64,000 nucleotides of DNA from CAVTZP01 sp963739245 (GTDB taxonomy: Bacteria > Chloroflexota > Dehalococcoidia > Dehalococcoidales > BS750m-G39), in the NCBI GenBank assembly GCA_963739245.1, contig CAVTZP010000003.1, positions 62,001 through 126,000 on the forward strand, given 5' to 3'. The notes below the pieces were generated by a model that was not told the DNA's origin, searched no databases, and saw nothing but the letters and a program-made list of their open reading frames with translations. Below are positions 17,243 to 26,483 of this stretch, one piece after another (the stretch's first letter is position 1; each line of letters starts with the position of its first letter). The position numbers were made by a program, and so were the translations under genes.

Positions 17243-18781
17243 TTGTCTGTGGATAGTGAGGAGGCGTTTGACCGGCTAAAGAAAGAGGTGGATGAATGGG
17301 TAGCCTCTATTATACCAGATGACTACCCACGAGCGCCGCTGCCGGGCAAGGATGAAACGAAAGTAATCCGAGAAGCAGTCCTGGGTTATCAAGTTCTACA
17401 GCCCCATGAGTATATAATCTTGGACTCCCCACCTGTACAAAGACTTCGCTATATTCATCAGAATGCACTTGCCTATCTGGTGTATCCCACCGCTAACCAC
17501 ACACGCTTTGACCATAGCTTGGGTTGCGCTAAGGTAGCGCAACTTCTTGGTGAAAAGGTTATACCTGGCCAGAAACAGCGTATCGCGGAACTGAGGCTAG
17601 CCGCATTACTTCATGATGTTGGGCATACATTTTTTTCCCATCTCTCCGAGTCCATAATGCAATCGCGCTTTAACGATATATACACCGCAGTAAAACGAGT
17701 CCCGCAATTTGGAGGGCACGAGCTAGGCCTATCTCAAATAGTCTCTTATCTTATTGTAAAAAGCGAACGGTATGCCGCTTTTCTGGACAGAGTAGTCCAT
17801 CACTACACTGACTACAGCACAGTCAGCTTAAACAATGTCGCTCAACTTATAATAGGAACTCCTGCTGATGAACTGGCTTTTATGGGCGATATTATAACCG
17901 GGCCCTTCGACGCCGATAAACTGGACTATCTAGTTAGAGATTGCAATTTCTGCGGCATCCGGGCGGATGTGGATGTAGAACGTGTGCTGGTTTCTGTGGC
18001 TCTTCTTGATAGGGACAGGTTTCCGCCATCTAATCCCGAATGGAGGAAATGCTATCTGGTCATGAAGAGTGCGGGTGAAAGCATACTGGAACAGGTTACT
18101 TTCAACAGGATGCTGCTATACCCGGCTATATATCATCACCAAAAAGTCCGTGCTCTTGAGTGTATGATTAAAGCCATTTTTGAAATAATCTGGGAGGATC
18201 CTGACAAGATAACAGATGACCGCCTCAAATTTCAAAACATCCGTGATTTTTATAGGCTGACAGATTTAGAGTTTCTTGCGCTAGCACAAAATGAGCCCCG
18301 ACTGAAACCTGCCATTGAAAAGCTAATGAAGCGGGACCTATTCAAACGTTGCCTGGTCATCTCCCGTCCCTACTTAACGTCACTAGGGAACTTTATGGAT
18401 CTGTACAAGAAAAACTCTGAGGATTACCCTAAGGAATTGCGGAAGATACGGGAGATTATCTGGGCAGAATTGCCCAAGGAGAAACGTGGTAGCATACACG
18501 ACCTTTGGGTAGACATTCCCAAAGTGCCCACCTCTATAGCAGAAGATCCAGACTATGCCTGGATAGATATTGGTACCGAAGAAATGAAGGTACTCTCTGA
18601 ATTCTTCCCTTATCCTGAATGGGTGACTTCCTACGAGATAAACAAGTGGAAAGGGCATGTTTTTTCCCTATCTGACCTTGACACTAGGCATGCGGTTAAC
18701 GACGCAGCCAAAAGGGTATTCAAGGAGAAACCTTACTATCTAGAGTTTGATGAGCGTGCTACCGACGAATGCAAGATATAG
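17243..18781 (+). CDS. HD-domain phosphohydrolase (COG1078/dGTPase-like)
   Basis: A 512-residue HD-superfamily protein. The metal site is built from His in NHTRFDHSLG, His124-Asp125 in LLHDVGH, and Asp in FDADKLDYLVRD, the arrangement seen in COG1078 dNTP triphosphohydrolase-like enzymes. These hydrolyse (deoxy)nucleotides or related phosphoesters; some SAMHD1-like members act in antiviral dNTP depletion. Start is TTG at 17243, directly after the upstream stop codon. It ends 7 bp from the convergent gyrB end. Substrate unknown. Confidence 0.85.
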   Translation: MSVDSEEAFDRLKKEVDEWVASIIPDDYPRAPLPGKDETKVIREAVLGYQVLQPHEYIILDSPPVQRLRYIHQNALAYLVYPTANHTRFDHSLGCAKVAQLLGEKVIPGQKQRIAELRLAALLHDVGHTFFSHLSESIMQSRFNDIYTAVKRVPQFGGHELGLSQIVSYLIVKSERYAAFLDRVVHHYTDYSTVSLNNVAQLIIGTPADELAFMGDIITGPFDADKLDYLVRDCNFCGIRADVDVERVLVSVALLDRDRFPPSNPEWRKCYLVMKSAGESILEQVTFNRMLLYPAIYHHQKVRALECMIKAIFEIIWEDPDKITDDRLKFQNIRDFYRLTDLEFLALAQNEPRLKPAIEKLMKRDLFKRCLVISRPYLTSLGNFMDLYKKNSEDYPKELRKIREIIWAELPKEKRGSIHDLWVDIPKVPTSIAEDPDYAWIDIGTEEMKVLSEFFPYPEWVTSYEINKWKGHVFSLSDLDTRHAVNDAAKRVFKEKPYYLEFDERATDECKI

Positions 18782-18788
18782 CCTGGTG

Positions 18789-20717
18789 TTAAATATCCAG
18801 GTTCTTGACACTCCTGGCGTGAGCCTGGATGAAGGCTTTGCGGGGTGGGACTTCATCCCCCATCAGGATGTGAAATATGCGGTCAGCCCTGGCGGCATCC
18901 TCTACGTTTACTTCAAGCAGGGTGCGGCTGGTGGGGTTCATGGTCGTCTCCCAGAGTTGCTCCGCGCTCATCTCTCCCAGACCTTTATAGCGCTGGATTT
19001 CCGTCTTCTTGCTTTCTTTTAGCTTGGCCATTACCTCTTCCTTTTCCGGCTCCGAGTAAACCCATTGCTCAAGCTTGCCCGACTTAATCCGGAAAAGGGG
19101 TGGCTGGGCAATATAGAGGTGCTGGTTATTGATTAGCTCCGCCATGTGCCGGAAGAAGAAGGTAAGGAGAAGGGTGCGGATATGAGAGCCATCGACATCA
19201 GCGTCGGTCATGAGGATGACCCGGTGGTAGCGGAGCCTGGCCAGGTCAAATTCAGTGTCTATGCCTGTCCCCAGGGCGGTGATGATGACGCGGATTTCTT
19301 CGTGGGACAGCATCTTATCTGGTGATGCCTTTTCCACATTGAGGATTTTGCCGCGAAGGGGCAGGATAGCCTGGAAGCGTCGGTTCCTTCCCTGCTTGGC
19401 TGAGCCGCCGGCGGAGTCTCCCTCAACAATGAATAATTCACACAGGGAGGGCTCTCTCTCTGAGCAGTCAGCCAGTTTCCCGGGTAGGGTGCCGGTATCA
19501 AGACTTCCCCGTTTGACGATCAAATCTCTAGCCTTGCGGGCGGCCTCTCTGCCCTTGGCGGCAAGGAGGCACTTGTCAATGATTTTTTTGGCGTCATCAG
19601 GGTGCTCCTCGAGATAGAGAGCCAGACCATCGCCCACCGCACTCTCCACGGCGCTCTTTACATCGGGGTTGCCCAGCTTGGCTTTGGTCTGTCCTTCAAA
19701 CTGGGGCTCGGCGAGCTTGACGCTAATTACGGCGGTGAGGCCCTCCCTGATATCCTCCCCGATGAGGTTGGGCTCATCCTCTTTTAGCAGCTTGTTTTTA
19801 CGGGCATAGTCATTAAAAACTCGGGTTAATGCTGAGCGGAAGCCAGTAAGGTGGGTGCCGCCGTCTATGGTGTTAACGCAGTTGGCAAAGCTGAAGGTGG
19901 ACTCGGTAAAACCATCATTATATTGAAGGGCAGCCTCCACCATCGTGCCGTTCATCGTGTTGGAGATATAGATAGGACGGTGGTGGCGAACCACCCGGTT
20001 TCGGTTAAGATGGCGGACGAACCCGGAAATACCACCCTCAAAGTAGAACGTTTTCTCGTTGTCCCTCCTTTCGTCCCTGATGCATATTTGCAGCCCCCGG
20101 TTGAGATAGGCTAGCTCTCGCAGATGCTCACTTATGGTATTAAAATCATATTCCGCGTCACCAAATATTTCCTTATCGGGGAGGAAGGTGATAATGGTGC
20201 CGGTATCGCTAGCCTTCCCAATCACCGCCACCGCCCCCTGGGATATGCCTTTCCTATATTCCTGCTGGTAGAGTTTGTCATCACGCTTGACATTAACCCT
20301 GAGCCATGAGGAGAGGGCGTTGACCGCTGAGGCACCAACCCCGTGTAACCCCCCCGATACCATATAGGTATGACCACCAAATTTTGCCCCGGCGTGGAGT
20401 GTGGTCATTACCGTTTCCAGGGCTGACATGTTGGTGTCGGGGTGAATGTCTACCGGAATGCCCCGCCCATTATCCTCAACGGTAACGGAGTTATCCTGAC
20501 GGAGGGTAACCCAGATTTTGTCACAGCAGCCAGCCATAGCCTCATCAATGCTGTTGTAGGTGATTTCATATACCAGATGGTGTAATCCTCGCTGGTCGGT
20601 GCTGCCAATGTACATACCGGGGCGGCGGCGTACTGCCTCCCGCCCCTCCAGAACCTGGATATCCTCGGCCGTATATTCATTATTTGCTGGCTTAGCTGGG
20701 GGCATATCCTGTGTCAT
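18789..20717 (-). CDS. gyrB: DNA gyrase subunit B
   Basis: A 642-residue ATPase subunit of gyrase. The GHKL ATP site shows Glu and Asn in VYEITYNSIDEA, DNGRGIP and GLHGVG. The TOPRIM domain has EGDSAGGSAKQGR and DADVDGSHI, and QRYKGLGEM lies toward the C-terminus. Length is that of the short GyrB class. It is monocistronic by spacing and convergent with the HD gene. The usual recF neighbour is absent. Confidence 0.97.
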   Translation of the reverse strand: MTQDMPPAKPANNEYTAEDIQVLEGREAVRRRPGMYIGSTDQRGLHHLVYEITYNSIDEAMAGCCDKIWVTLRQDNSVTVEDNGRGIPVDIHPDTNMSALETVMTTLHAGAKFGGHTYMVSGGLHGVGASAVNALSSWLRVNVKRDDKLYQQEYRKGISQGAVAVIGKASDTGTIITFLPDKEIFGDAEYDFNTISEHLRELAYLNRGLQICIRDERRDNEKTFYFEGGISGFVRHLNRNRVVRHHRPIYISNTMNGTMVEAALQYNDGFTESTFSFANCVNTIDGGTHLTGFRSALTRVFNDYARKNKLLKEDEPNLIGEDIREGLTAVISVKLAEPQFEGQTKAKLGNPDVKSAVESAVGDGLALYLEEHPDDAKKIIDKCLLAAKGREAARKARDLIVKRGSLDTGTLPGKLADCSEREPSLCELFIVEGDSAGGSAKQGRNRRFQAILPLRGKILNVEKASPDKMLSHEEIRVIITALGTGIDTEFDLARLRYHRVILMTDADVDGSHIRTLLLTFFFRHMAELINNQHLYIAQPPLFRIKSGKLEQWVYSEPEKEEVMAKLKESKKTEIQRYKGLGEMSAEQLWETTMNPTSRTLLEVNVEDAARADRIFHILMGDEVPPRKAFIQAHARSVKNLDI

Positions 20718-20865
20718 AGGCGTGCTTCACTCCTTAGCTAGCGTAGAGACAAAGAAAGTGCAGTAGACGGTGTAGTGGGGATACTAATGCCAAAGTAGCT
20801 TCTGGCTACAGAGCAGGTAATTTCGAATGATAACCAGTGAGCCATTAATACTATTATAGCATAAT

Positions 20866-22137
20866 TTAGCTATGAGGTGAAGCTAGAGCCTGCAGGCGTC
20901 CCACCAGTTCATTTGCCGGCATAGTCTTCTGCTCGGCGCTGGTCATATCCCGCAGTATTACCGTGCCCGTCTTTAATTCCTGCTCGCCGATAATCACTGC
21001 GTAGCGAGCGCCGAGGCTATTTGCCTGCCTCAGCTGCGCCTTCAGACTCTTATCGCCCAGAGCCTCGATTACCCCAATCCCCGCCTGCCTCAGCGTAGAC
21101 GCTAGTTTTATCGCCCCTTCCCTGGCTTCATCGCCAAGATAGGCAATAAATACCTGGGGCTTGGGCAGGGGCGGGACGGAAATATCTTGCTTCTTTAGAT
21201 TCAGTATTATCCGCTCAATACCAGCGGCAAAGCCAATGGCCGGGGTGGGTTTGCCCCCCAGCTCCTCAATCAGGTTATCGTATCTTCCGCCACCGACAAT
21301 GGTGCTCTGGGCACCCCCACCCTCGGGCTGGATTTCAAACACCGTCCTGGTGTAGTAGTCCAGCCCCCGGACCAGGTGGTGATTTACGGCGTAAGGAAGG
21401 TTAAGCAGCTCCAGGTATCTCTTTAGCTGGCGGAAGTGCTCATCGCATTCCGGGCAAAGGTAATCCAGCGTTTTAGGTGCAGAGTTGGCTATTTGCTGAC
21501 ACGACGGCTTTTTGCAATCAAGCAGGCGGAGCGGATTTCTCCCGAGCCTGGTCTGGCATTCGGGGCAGAGGTCATGGGCGTAACTCGTATAGTGAGCCTT
21601 TAGTGCGGCGATGTATTTTGGGCGGCATTTTGGGCAGCCGATGCTATTTAGCTGCAGGGACAATGAGCGTAACTTTACCGAGGAAAGGAATTGCCAGGCC
21701 ATATCAATAATCTCGGCGTCAAGGGCGGGGTCATCATCGCCGATAGCCTCATAGCCAAACTGATAGTGCTGGCGGTATCTTCCCGCCTGCGGCCTTTCAT
21801 ATCTGAAGATAGAAGCAATATAATAAAGCTTTACCGGCTGGGGGAGGTTATATAGCCCGTGCTCCAGATAGGCTCGGCATACCGGCGCCGTGCCCTCCGG
21901 CCTCAGGGTTAACTGGTCACCCCCTCGGTCTTCAAAGGTGTACATCTCCTTGGTGACAATGTCAGTGTCCTCCCCGACACTGCGGGCAAAAAGCCTGGTG
22001 TCCTCAAAGACCGGGGCGTCAAGGCGCTCATAGCCGTAGAGCCTAGCGATTTCAGCGACCTTCTGCTCTATATAGCGCCAGTAGGCTTGCTCTTCAGGTA
22101 GAATGTCTGAGGTCCCCCGCGGTGCCTGATACAACAT
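20866..22137 (-). CDS. hisS: Histidyl-tRNA synthetase
   Basis: A 423-residue class II aminoacyl-tRNA synthetase charging tRNA-His. Motif 1 surrounds the early DAPVFEDTRLF region. Motif 2 is FRYERPQAGRYRQHYQ. The histidine-specific LVRGLDYYTRTVFE and GGGRYDNL are present. A CxxC-rich insert (CPKC, CPEC, CPEC around residues 170-235) is unusual and may bind zinc. An anticodon-binding domain follows residue ~325. Upstream there is a short leader and repeat copy 3; no T-box was seen. Confidence 0.96.
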   Translation of the reverse strand: MLYQAPRGTSDILPEEQAYWRYIEQKVAEIARLYGYERLDAPVFEDTRLFARSVGEDTDIVTKEMYTFEDRGGDQLTLRPEGTAPVCRAYLEHGLYNLPQPVKLYYIASIFRYERPQAGRYRQHYQFGYEAIGDDDPALDAEIIDMAWQFLSSVKLRSLSLQLNSIGCPKCRPKYIAALKAHYTSYAHDLCPECQTRLGRNPLRLLDCKKPSCQQIANSAPKTLDYLCPECDEHFRQLKRYLELLNLPYAVNHHLVRGLDYYTRTVFEIQPEGGGAQSTIVGGGRYDNLIEELGGKPTPAIGFAAGIERIILNLKKQDISVPPLPKPQVFIAYLGDEAREGAIKLASTLRQAGIGVIEALGDKSLKAQLRQANSLGARYAVIIGEQELKTGTVILRDMTSAEQKTMPANELVGRLQALASPHS

Positions 22138-22198
22138 GGCTTTTCTCTAAGCTAGAATACAGTATTAGTGTGGGCTTTGTAAAGGGATATTTTGTGGT

Positions 22199-22409
22199 AA
22201 CCTATCCCCTTGCCCCTTCCCTTATTTATTCTGTTAAGGGAAGGGGGGTTAGGTAAGGGAGGGGGCGAAGCCCCCTCCCTAAAATCTCTCCCTTTTGATA
22301 ATGAGCCTAGTTTAAAAGGGTGTTTAAGAGGGGCGTTAGCCCCTCTTCTAAGAAAATACTTCCCCCTTCCCCTTGAGGGGAGAGGGGGATAAAGGGGGAT
22401 GGGGTTAAT
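22199..22409. repeat. Compound palindromic repeat, copy 3
   Basis: It fills most of the 318-bp divergent gap between hisS and rel. CCCCTTCCC/GGGAAGGGG arms, a GGGGGCGAAGCCCCC stem and GGGGCGTTAGCCCC, and a CCTTGAGGGGAGAGGGGG end are visible. Nothing else was recognised in this gap apart from the space needed for promoters. Confidence 0.8.
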
Positions 22410-22455
22410 AAAGATTATTTTTGCACCAGCAGTCCGCTTACGTTATACTTGAGAG

Positions 22456-24609
22456 GTGAGTTTTAGCCAGCTAAAAGAGAAGGCTCAGCAGTATCTTCCG
22501 CCGGAGAAAATAGCTATAGTTGAAGATGCCTATAATTTTGCGGTAAAGGCTCATCAGGGTCAGGTGCGCAAGTCGGGAGAGCCCTTCTTGGAGCACCCCT
22601 TGCAGACCGCCTTAACCCTGGCTGAGCTCCAGCTTGATGCCACCACTCTGGCGGCAGCCATGCTTCACGATGTTCCTGAGAACTGTGGCATACCTGTTTC
22701 CGAGCTTGAAGCCAAGTTTGGTCCTGAGGTCGCCAAGCTGGTCGATGGCGCCACTAAGTTGAGCAAGATCTCCTACACTCCAAGTGTGGCGGCTAGCGGA
22801 GCGCAGGCAGAGAACCTGAGGAAGATGCTGGTGGCTATGGCTGAGGACCTTCGGGTGGTGTTTATCAAGCTGGCTGACCGGCTGCATAATATGCGCACCC
22901 TGGATGCTCTATCGCCGGAAGCACAGCACAGCATTGCCCAGGAGACTTTAGAGATATACGCCCCCTTAGCTCATCGCCTCGGCATCTGGGAGCTAAAGTG
23001 GCAGCTTGAGGACTTGTCTTTCCGCTACTTGGAGCCCCAAAAATATCGCCACATTGTTAGCCTGGTTGCTGCCCGCCGGGCTCAGCGGGAGAGCTTTATC
23101 GCTCAGGTGATTCAAATTCTGCAAGGGGAGTTTGAGCGGGCTAACCTCAGGGCTGAGATATCCGGTAGACCCAAGCATATCTACAGCATATACCAGAAAA
23201 TGGAGAGGTATTCCGCCCAGGACAAACACTTTGATGATATCCACGACCTCCTCGCCCTTCGGGTGTTGGTTAGCACTGTGCCTGATTGCTATCATGTTTT
23301 AGGCATTATCCATAGTTTGTGGCACCCCTTGGCCGGGGAGTTTAATGATTTTATTGCCAGTCCCAAGCCGAATGGCTACCACTCCTTGCACACCACGGTA
23401 ATGTGTCTGGGGACAATTCCTCTTGAGGTTCAGATTCGCACCCGTGACATGCATTATATTGCTGAATATGGCTTAGCCGCTCACTGGCGCTATAAGGAAG
23501 GGGGAAAGAAGGATATACACTTTGAGGAGAGGATAGCCTGGCTACGCCAGTTGATTGACTGGCACCGCGAGCTCAGCGGGGCGGAAGAATTCCTGGAATC
23601 AGTTAAAACCGATATCTTCATTGACCAGGTCTTTGTTTATACCCCTAAGGGGGAGATAAAGGACCTGCCCAAGGGTTCTACCCCCCTTGATTTTGCTTAT
23701 CGGGTTCATACTGAGCTGGGGCACCGCTGTATCGGCGCCAAGGTTAACGGCAAGCTGGTGCCACTCAATTATCAGCTAAGTAACGGCGATGTCGTTGAGA
23801 TTGTAGTCTCTAAGGCGGCTAAAGCCCCGAGCCGAGACTGGCTGAACCCACACCTTGGCTATATCAAGACATCTCACGCCCGGGAGAAGATACAGCAATG
23901 GTTCCGGCGGCAGGAACGGGGGGAGAATATTGAGCGAGGCCGGGAGCTTCTGGAAAAGGAGATGAGGCATCTGGGGATAAAACCCAGCGAGCGGGAAGAG
24001 CTAGTTGGGTTGTTCAAATACGATAACCTTGATGACTTTCTGGCCGCAATTGGCTATGGCGGCATTTCCTCCCATCAGATTGCGATGAAGCTCTCCGCCC
24101 AGCAGCCTCAAGCCAAGGCGGTAACCACTCAGCTCAAGCCACCGGAGTCAGCTATCCGGGTGCTGGGGATGGGGGATTTGGTTACCCATTTAGCCCGCTG
24201 CTGCCACCCGCTGCCCGGGGATAAGATTATCGGCTATACAACTCGCAGTCGGGGGGTGACTATTCACCGTCAGGATTGCTACAATGTGATTCATGAGGAT
24301 GAGAAGGAGAGGCTGGTTGGGGTGGGGTGGGAGCCAACTGATTCCCTATATCCGGTTAGTATCAAGGTTGAAGCCTGGGACAGGGTGGGGCTTATCCGCG
24401 ATATTACCACCCTTGTTGCTGAGGAGAAGGTTAATATTGCCGGGGTGAGTTCTGCCCATCATGATAGCCATATTGTTTCTGAATTTTTTACTTTAGAAAC
24501 GACAGGCTTAGTCCAGCTCAGTCGGCTGTTGAAGAAGATTGAGGGGGTCAAAGGGGTTATAAGTATATCCCGAGTCGGGGATGAGGCAACAATAAAATCA
24601 AAATCCTAA
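22456..24609 (+). CDS. rel: RelA/SpoT homologue (p)ppGpp synthetase
   Basis: A 717-residue long RSH protein of the stringent response: HD hydrolase domain (about 20-200), synthetase (about 235-345), TGS (about 395-455) and C-terminal ACT (about 640-715). Two signature sites are atypical. The hydrolase HDxxED motif reads HDVPEN (His71-Asp72...Glu75-Asn76). The synthetase charge motif that is RxKD in bifunctional enzymes and ExDD in RelA reads EFND (295-298). Hydrolase activity may be weak. The start is GTG. It is the only RSH in the window and is followed by rpsT after 11 bp. Confidence 0.93.
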   Translation: MSFSQLKEKAQQYLPPEKIAIVEDAYNFAVKAHQGQVRKSGEPFLEHPLQTALTLAELQLDATTLAAAMLHDVPENCGIPVSELEAKFGPEVAKLVDGATKLSKISYTPSVAASGAQAENLRKMLVAMAEDLRVVFIKLADRLHNMRTLDALSPEAQHSIAQETLEIYAPLAHRLGIWELKWQLEDLSFRYLEPQKYRHIVSLVAARRAQRESFIAQVIQILQGEFERANLRAEISGRPKHIYSIYQKMERYSAQDKHFDDIHDLLALRVLVSTVPDCYHVLGIIHSLWHPLAGEFNDFIASPKPNGYHSLHTTVMCLGTIPLEVQIRTRDMHYIAEYGLAAHWRYKEGGKKDIHFEERIAWLRQLIDWHRELSGAEEFLESVKTDIFIDQVFVYTPKGEIKDLPKGSTPLDFAYRVHTELGHRCIGAKVNGKLVPLNYQLSNGDVVEIVVSKAAKAPSRDWLNPHLGYIKTSHAREKIQQWFRRQERGENIERGRELLEKEMRHLGIKPSEREELVGLFKYDNLDDFLAAIGYGGISSHQIAMKLSAQQPQAKAVTTQLKPPESAIRVLGMGDLVTHLARCCHPLPGDKIIGYTTRSRGVTIHRQDCYNVIHEDEKERLVGVGWEPTDSLYPVSIKVEAWDRVGLIRDITTLVAEEKVNIAGVSSAHHDSHIVSEFFTLETTGLVQLSRLLKKIEGVKGVISISRVGDEATIKSKS

Positions 24610-24620
24610 GGAGGTAGATC

Positions 24621-24896
24621 TTGGCAGGTGTTAAATCAGCTCAAAAGCAGGTGGGAGCAGCGGAAAGAAAGAAACTCAGGAATAAGTCTATTCGTAGCCG
24701 GTGCAAGACCAGGGTAACTAAGGCGGAGAGACTTATCTTTGTGGGTGAGCTTGAGGCGGCTCGGGGGGCAGTGGGGGCTGCCATCAGTTCTCTAGATAAG
24801 GCAGCGGAAAAGGGGGTTATCCCTCCTAATAATGCCGCCCGCCGCAAATCCCGATTGCTGAAGAAGTTAAACGCCGCCCAAGCCCCCAAAACTTGA
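24621..24896 (+). CDS. rpsT: 30S ribosomal protein S20
   Basis: A 91-residue, highly basic helical protein of the 30S body. S20 hallmarks are SAQKQV and RNKSIRSRCKTRVTKAE near the N-terminus and the NNAARRKSRL block near residue 75. The start is TTG preceded by AAGGAGGT, a very strong ribosome-binding site. Location between rel and an aldolase gene is unusual but the family assignment is firm. Confidence 0.93.
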   Translation: MAGVKSAQKQVGAAERKKLRNKSIRSRCKTRVTKAERLIFVGELEAARGAVGAAISSLDKAAEKGVIPPNNAARRKSRLLKKLNAAQAPKT

Positions 24897-24931
24897 CCTG
24901 GGACGGTGAGGGAGTTTATGCTAGGGGCGCC

Positions 24932-25501
24932 ATGATTTTAGCTCAGTTTCAGACTGTAGGTCGTGACCTGTTTACCAAGGGGCTTGTTTCCTCCCATAGC
25001 GGGAATCTGAGTATCAGGATGGGAGAGCGTATCATTATTACCCGCCGCAACAGCGGGCTTGGCTATATAGAGGAGCATGATTTGGTCGAGACTGGGATAA
25101 ACAAGAATGACCGCCATACGCCGCGGGCGTCAATAGAACTAGCTGTCCATCGGGCTATTTATCGGGAAACCCCAGCGTTAGCCATTGTTCATGCTCACCC
25201 CCCTCATGCTGTTGCCCTGTCACTGAATGAGACTGAGATTTTGCCCATATGTACCGAGGGTCTGTCAACACTAGGGCGGGTTCCGGTCTTGGGTTGGCAT
25301 ATGGACGTAAAGCCGGGTGGTCTGGCTGATATAATCGCCCAGGCATTAAAGCAACACCGGATTATCATGGTTCATGGTCATGGCAGCTTTGCCATTGGCC
25401 AACTGCTTGAGGAAGCACATAACTACACTACTACCCTGGAGGAAAACTGCCAGGTCATTTGCTTGCTGAAGTCATTGCAATTGCGGACGGCTAATAAGTA
25501 A
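24932..25501 (+). CDS. Class II aldolase/adducin family protein
   Basis: A zinc-dependent aldolase of the fuculose-1-phosphate/ribulose-5-phosphate epimerase-like family. SHSGNLSIR is the phosphate-binding loop, HAHPPHA gives two zinc histidines, and MVHGHGSFAIG gives the third. I chose ATG 24932; an in-frame TTG at 24893 overlaps the rpsT stop (TTGA) and would add 13 residues by coupled translation. Substrate cannot be told: sugar phosphates or methylthioribulose-1-phosphate are typical of relatives. Confidence 0.82.
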   Translation: MILAQFQTVGRDLFTKGLVSSHSGNLSIRMGERIIITRRNSGLGYIEEHDLVETGINKNDRHTPRASIELAVHRAIYRETPALAIVHAHPPHAVALSLNETEILPICTEGLSTLGRVPVLGWHMDVKPGGLADIIAQALKQHRIIMVHGHGSFAIGQLLEEAHNYTTTLEENCQVICLLKSLQLRTANK

Positions 25502-25502
25502 T

Positions 25503-26420
25503 TTACCGCTTGTAGACCGGTGTGCACCAGTCAAGGTATTTGGGGTTATTGCCTCGTATTATCTCAAAGTAGAGCTTTTGTAATCTCTTGGTTATTTCAC
25601 CAATCTCGCCGCTACCTATCTGGCGGTGGTCTATCTCGGCTACCGGGGTTATATGGGCGGCAGTGCCGGTGAGGAAGCATTCCTCAGCAGTATAAAGCTC
25701 GCTGCGGTCAACCGGTCTCTCTATTGTCTCTAGGCCCAGCTCGTTCTGCGCCAGTTTTATCACCGTATCCCGCGTAATACCGAGCAGGATATTACTATAG
25801 CCGGCTGGGGTGACCAGTTTGCCGTCTAAAACCAGGAAGATGTTCTCCCCGCTCCCCTCCGAGACATGACCGTCCGGGGTGAGCATAATCGCCTCGTCAA
25901 AGCCATTCTCAATGGCTTCCGATTTGGCCAGGGCATTATTGGCGTAAAGCCCGGTAATCTTGGCGTTCGGCGGGATGACATTATCATCAGGACGCCGCCA
26001 TGAGGAAATGCCACACCGAGCTTTGTCCACGTCAAGATACGGTCCCCACGGGATAACAAAGCAAAGGAAATCATCCTCTACATCATGGAGGCGCACGCCC
26101 AGCCGCTCCGCGCTCTTGTAAGCCAGGGGGCGGACATATACATCCTCTTCAAACCGGCACATCTCCACCAGCTTAACCGTTATCTGGCATAGCTCGTCTA
26201 CGGTATAGGGCAACTTAATCTTTAAGACGCGGCAGCCGTTAAGCAGCCGCTCATAATGCTCTCTGAGGCGGAAGAGGTAAATCTGCTTCTGCTTGCTGTT
26301 CCAGTTGCCCCTGATGCCCTCAAAGATGGCCGTGCCGTAGTGAAGGGCGGTGGTCATAACCCCGAGCTTGGCTTCAGCTAGAGGCATAAACTGCTTGTGA
26401 AAATAGGCATAAGACGGCAT
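25503..26420 (-). CDS. ilvE: Branched-chain amino acid aminotransferase
   Basis: A 305-residue fold-type IV PLP enzyme that interconverts Leu/Ile/Val and their 2-oxo acids. Visible motifs are HYGTAIFEGIR near the N-terminus, the PLP lysine in NAKITGLYANN, EAIMLT, and SEGSGENIF, which binds cofactor phosphate. The late GTAAHITPV is also typical. Length is standard. It converges on the aldolase gene with a 1-bp gap. Its neighbours do not form an ilv operon. Confidence 0.95.
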   Translation of the reverse strand: MPSYAYFHKQFMPLAEAKLGVMTTALHYGTAIFEGIRGNWNSKQKQIYLFRLREHYERLLNGCRVLKIKLPYTVDELCQITVKLVEMCRFEEDVYVRPLAYKSAERLGVRLHDVEDDFLCFVIPWGPYLDVDKARCGISSWRRPDDNVIPPNAKITGLYANNALAKSEAIENGFDEAIMLTPDGHVSEGSGENIFLVLDGKLVTPAGYSNILLGITRDTVIKLAQNELGLETIERPVDRSELYTAEECFLTGTAAHITPVAEIDHRQIGSGEIGEITKRLQKLYFEIIRGNNPKYLDWCTPVYKR

Positions 26421-26483
26421 CTGAAAATCTCCTTTTTAGATAGGGTCTATTATAGCTGTTGCTGGGATAGAAAACAAGTAGGT

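Noticed and set aside
22138..22198. T-box or His leader in front of hisS
   Set aside because: The sequence between hisS and the repeat is too short and shows no specifier stem or antiterminator motif.
24893..24931. TTG start for the class II aldolase
   Set aside because: No ribosome-binding site and extra residues before the family fold; kept only as an alternative because of the TTGA overlap with rpsT.
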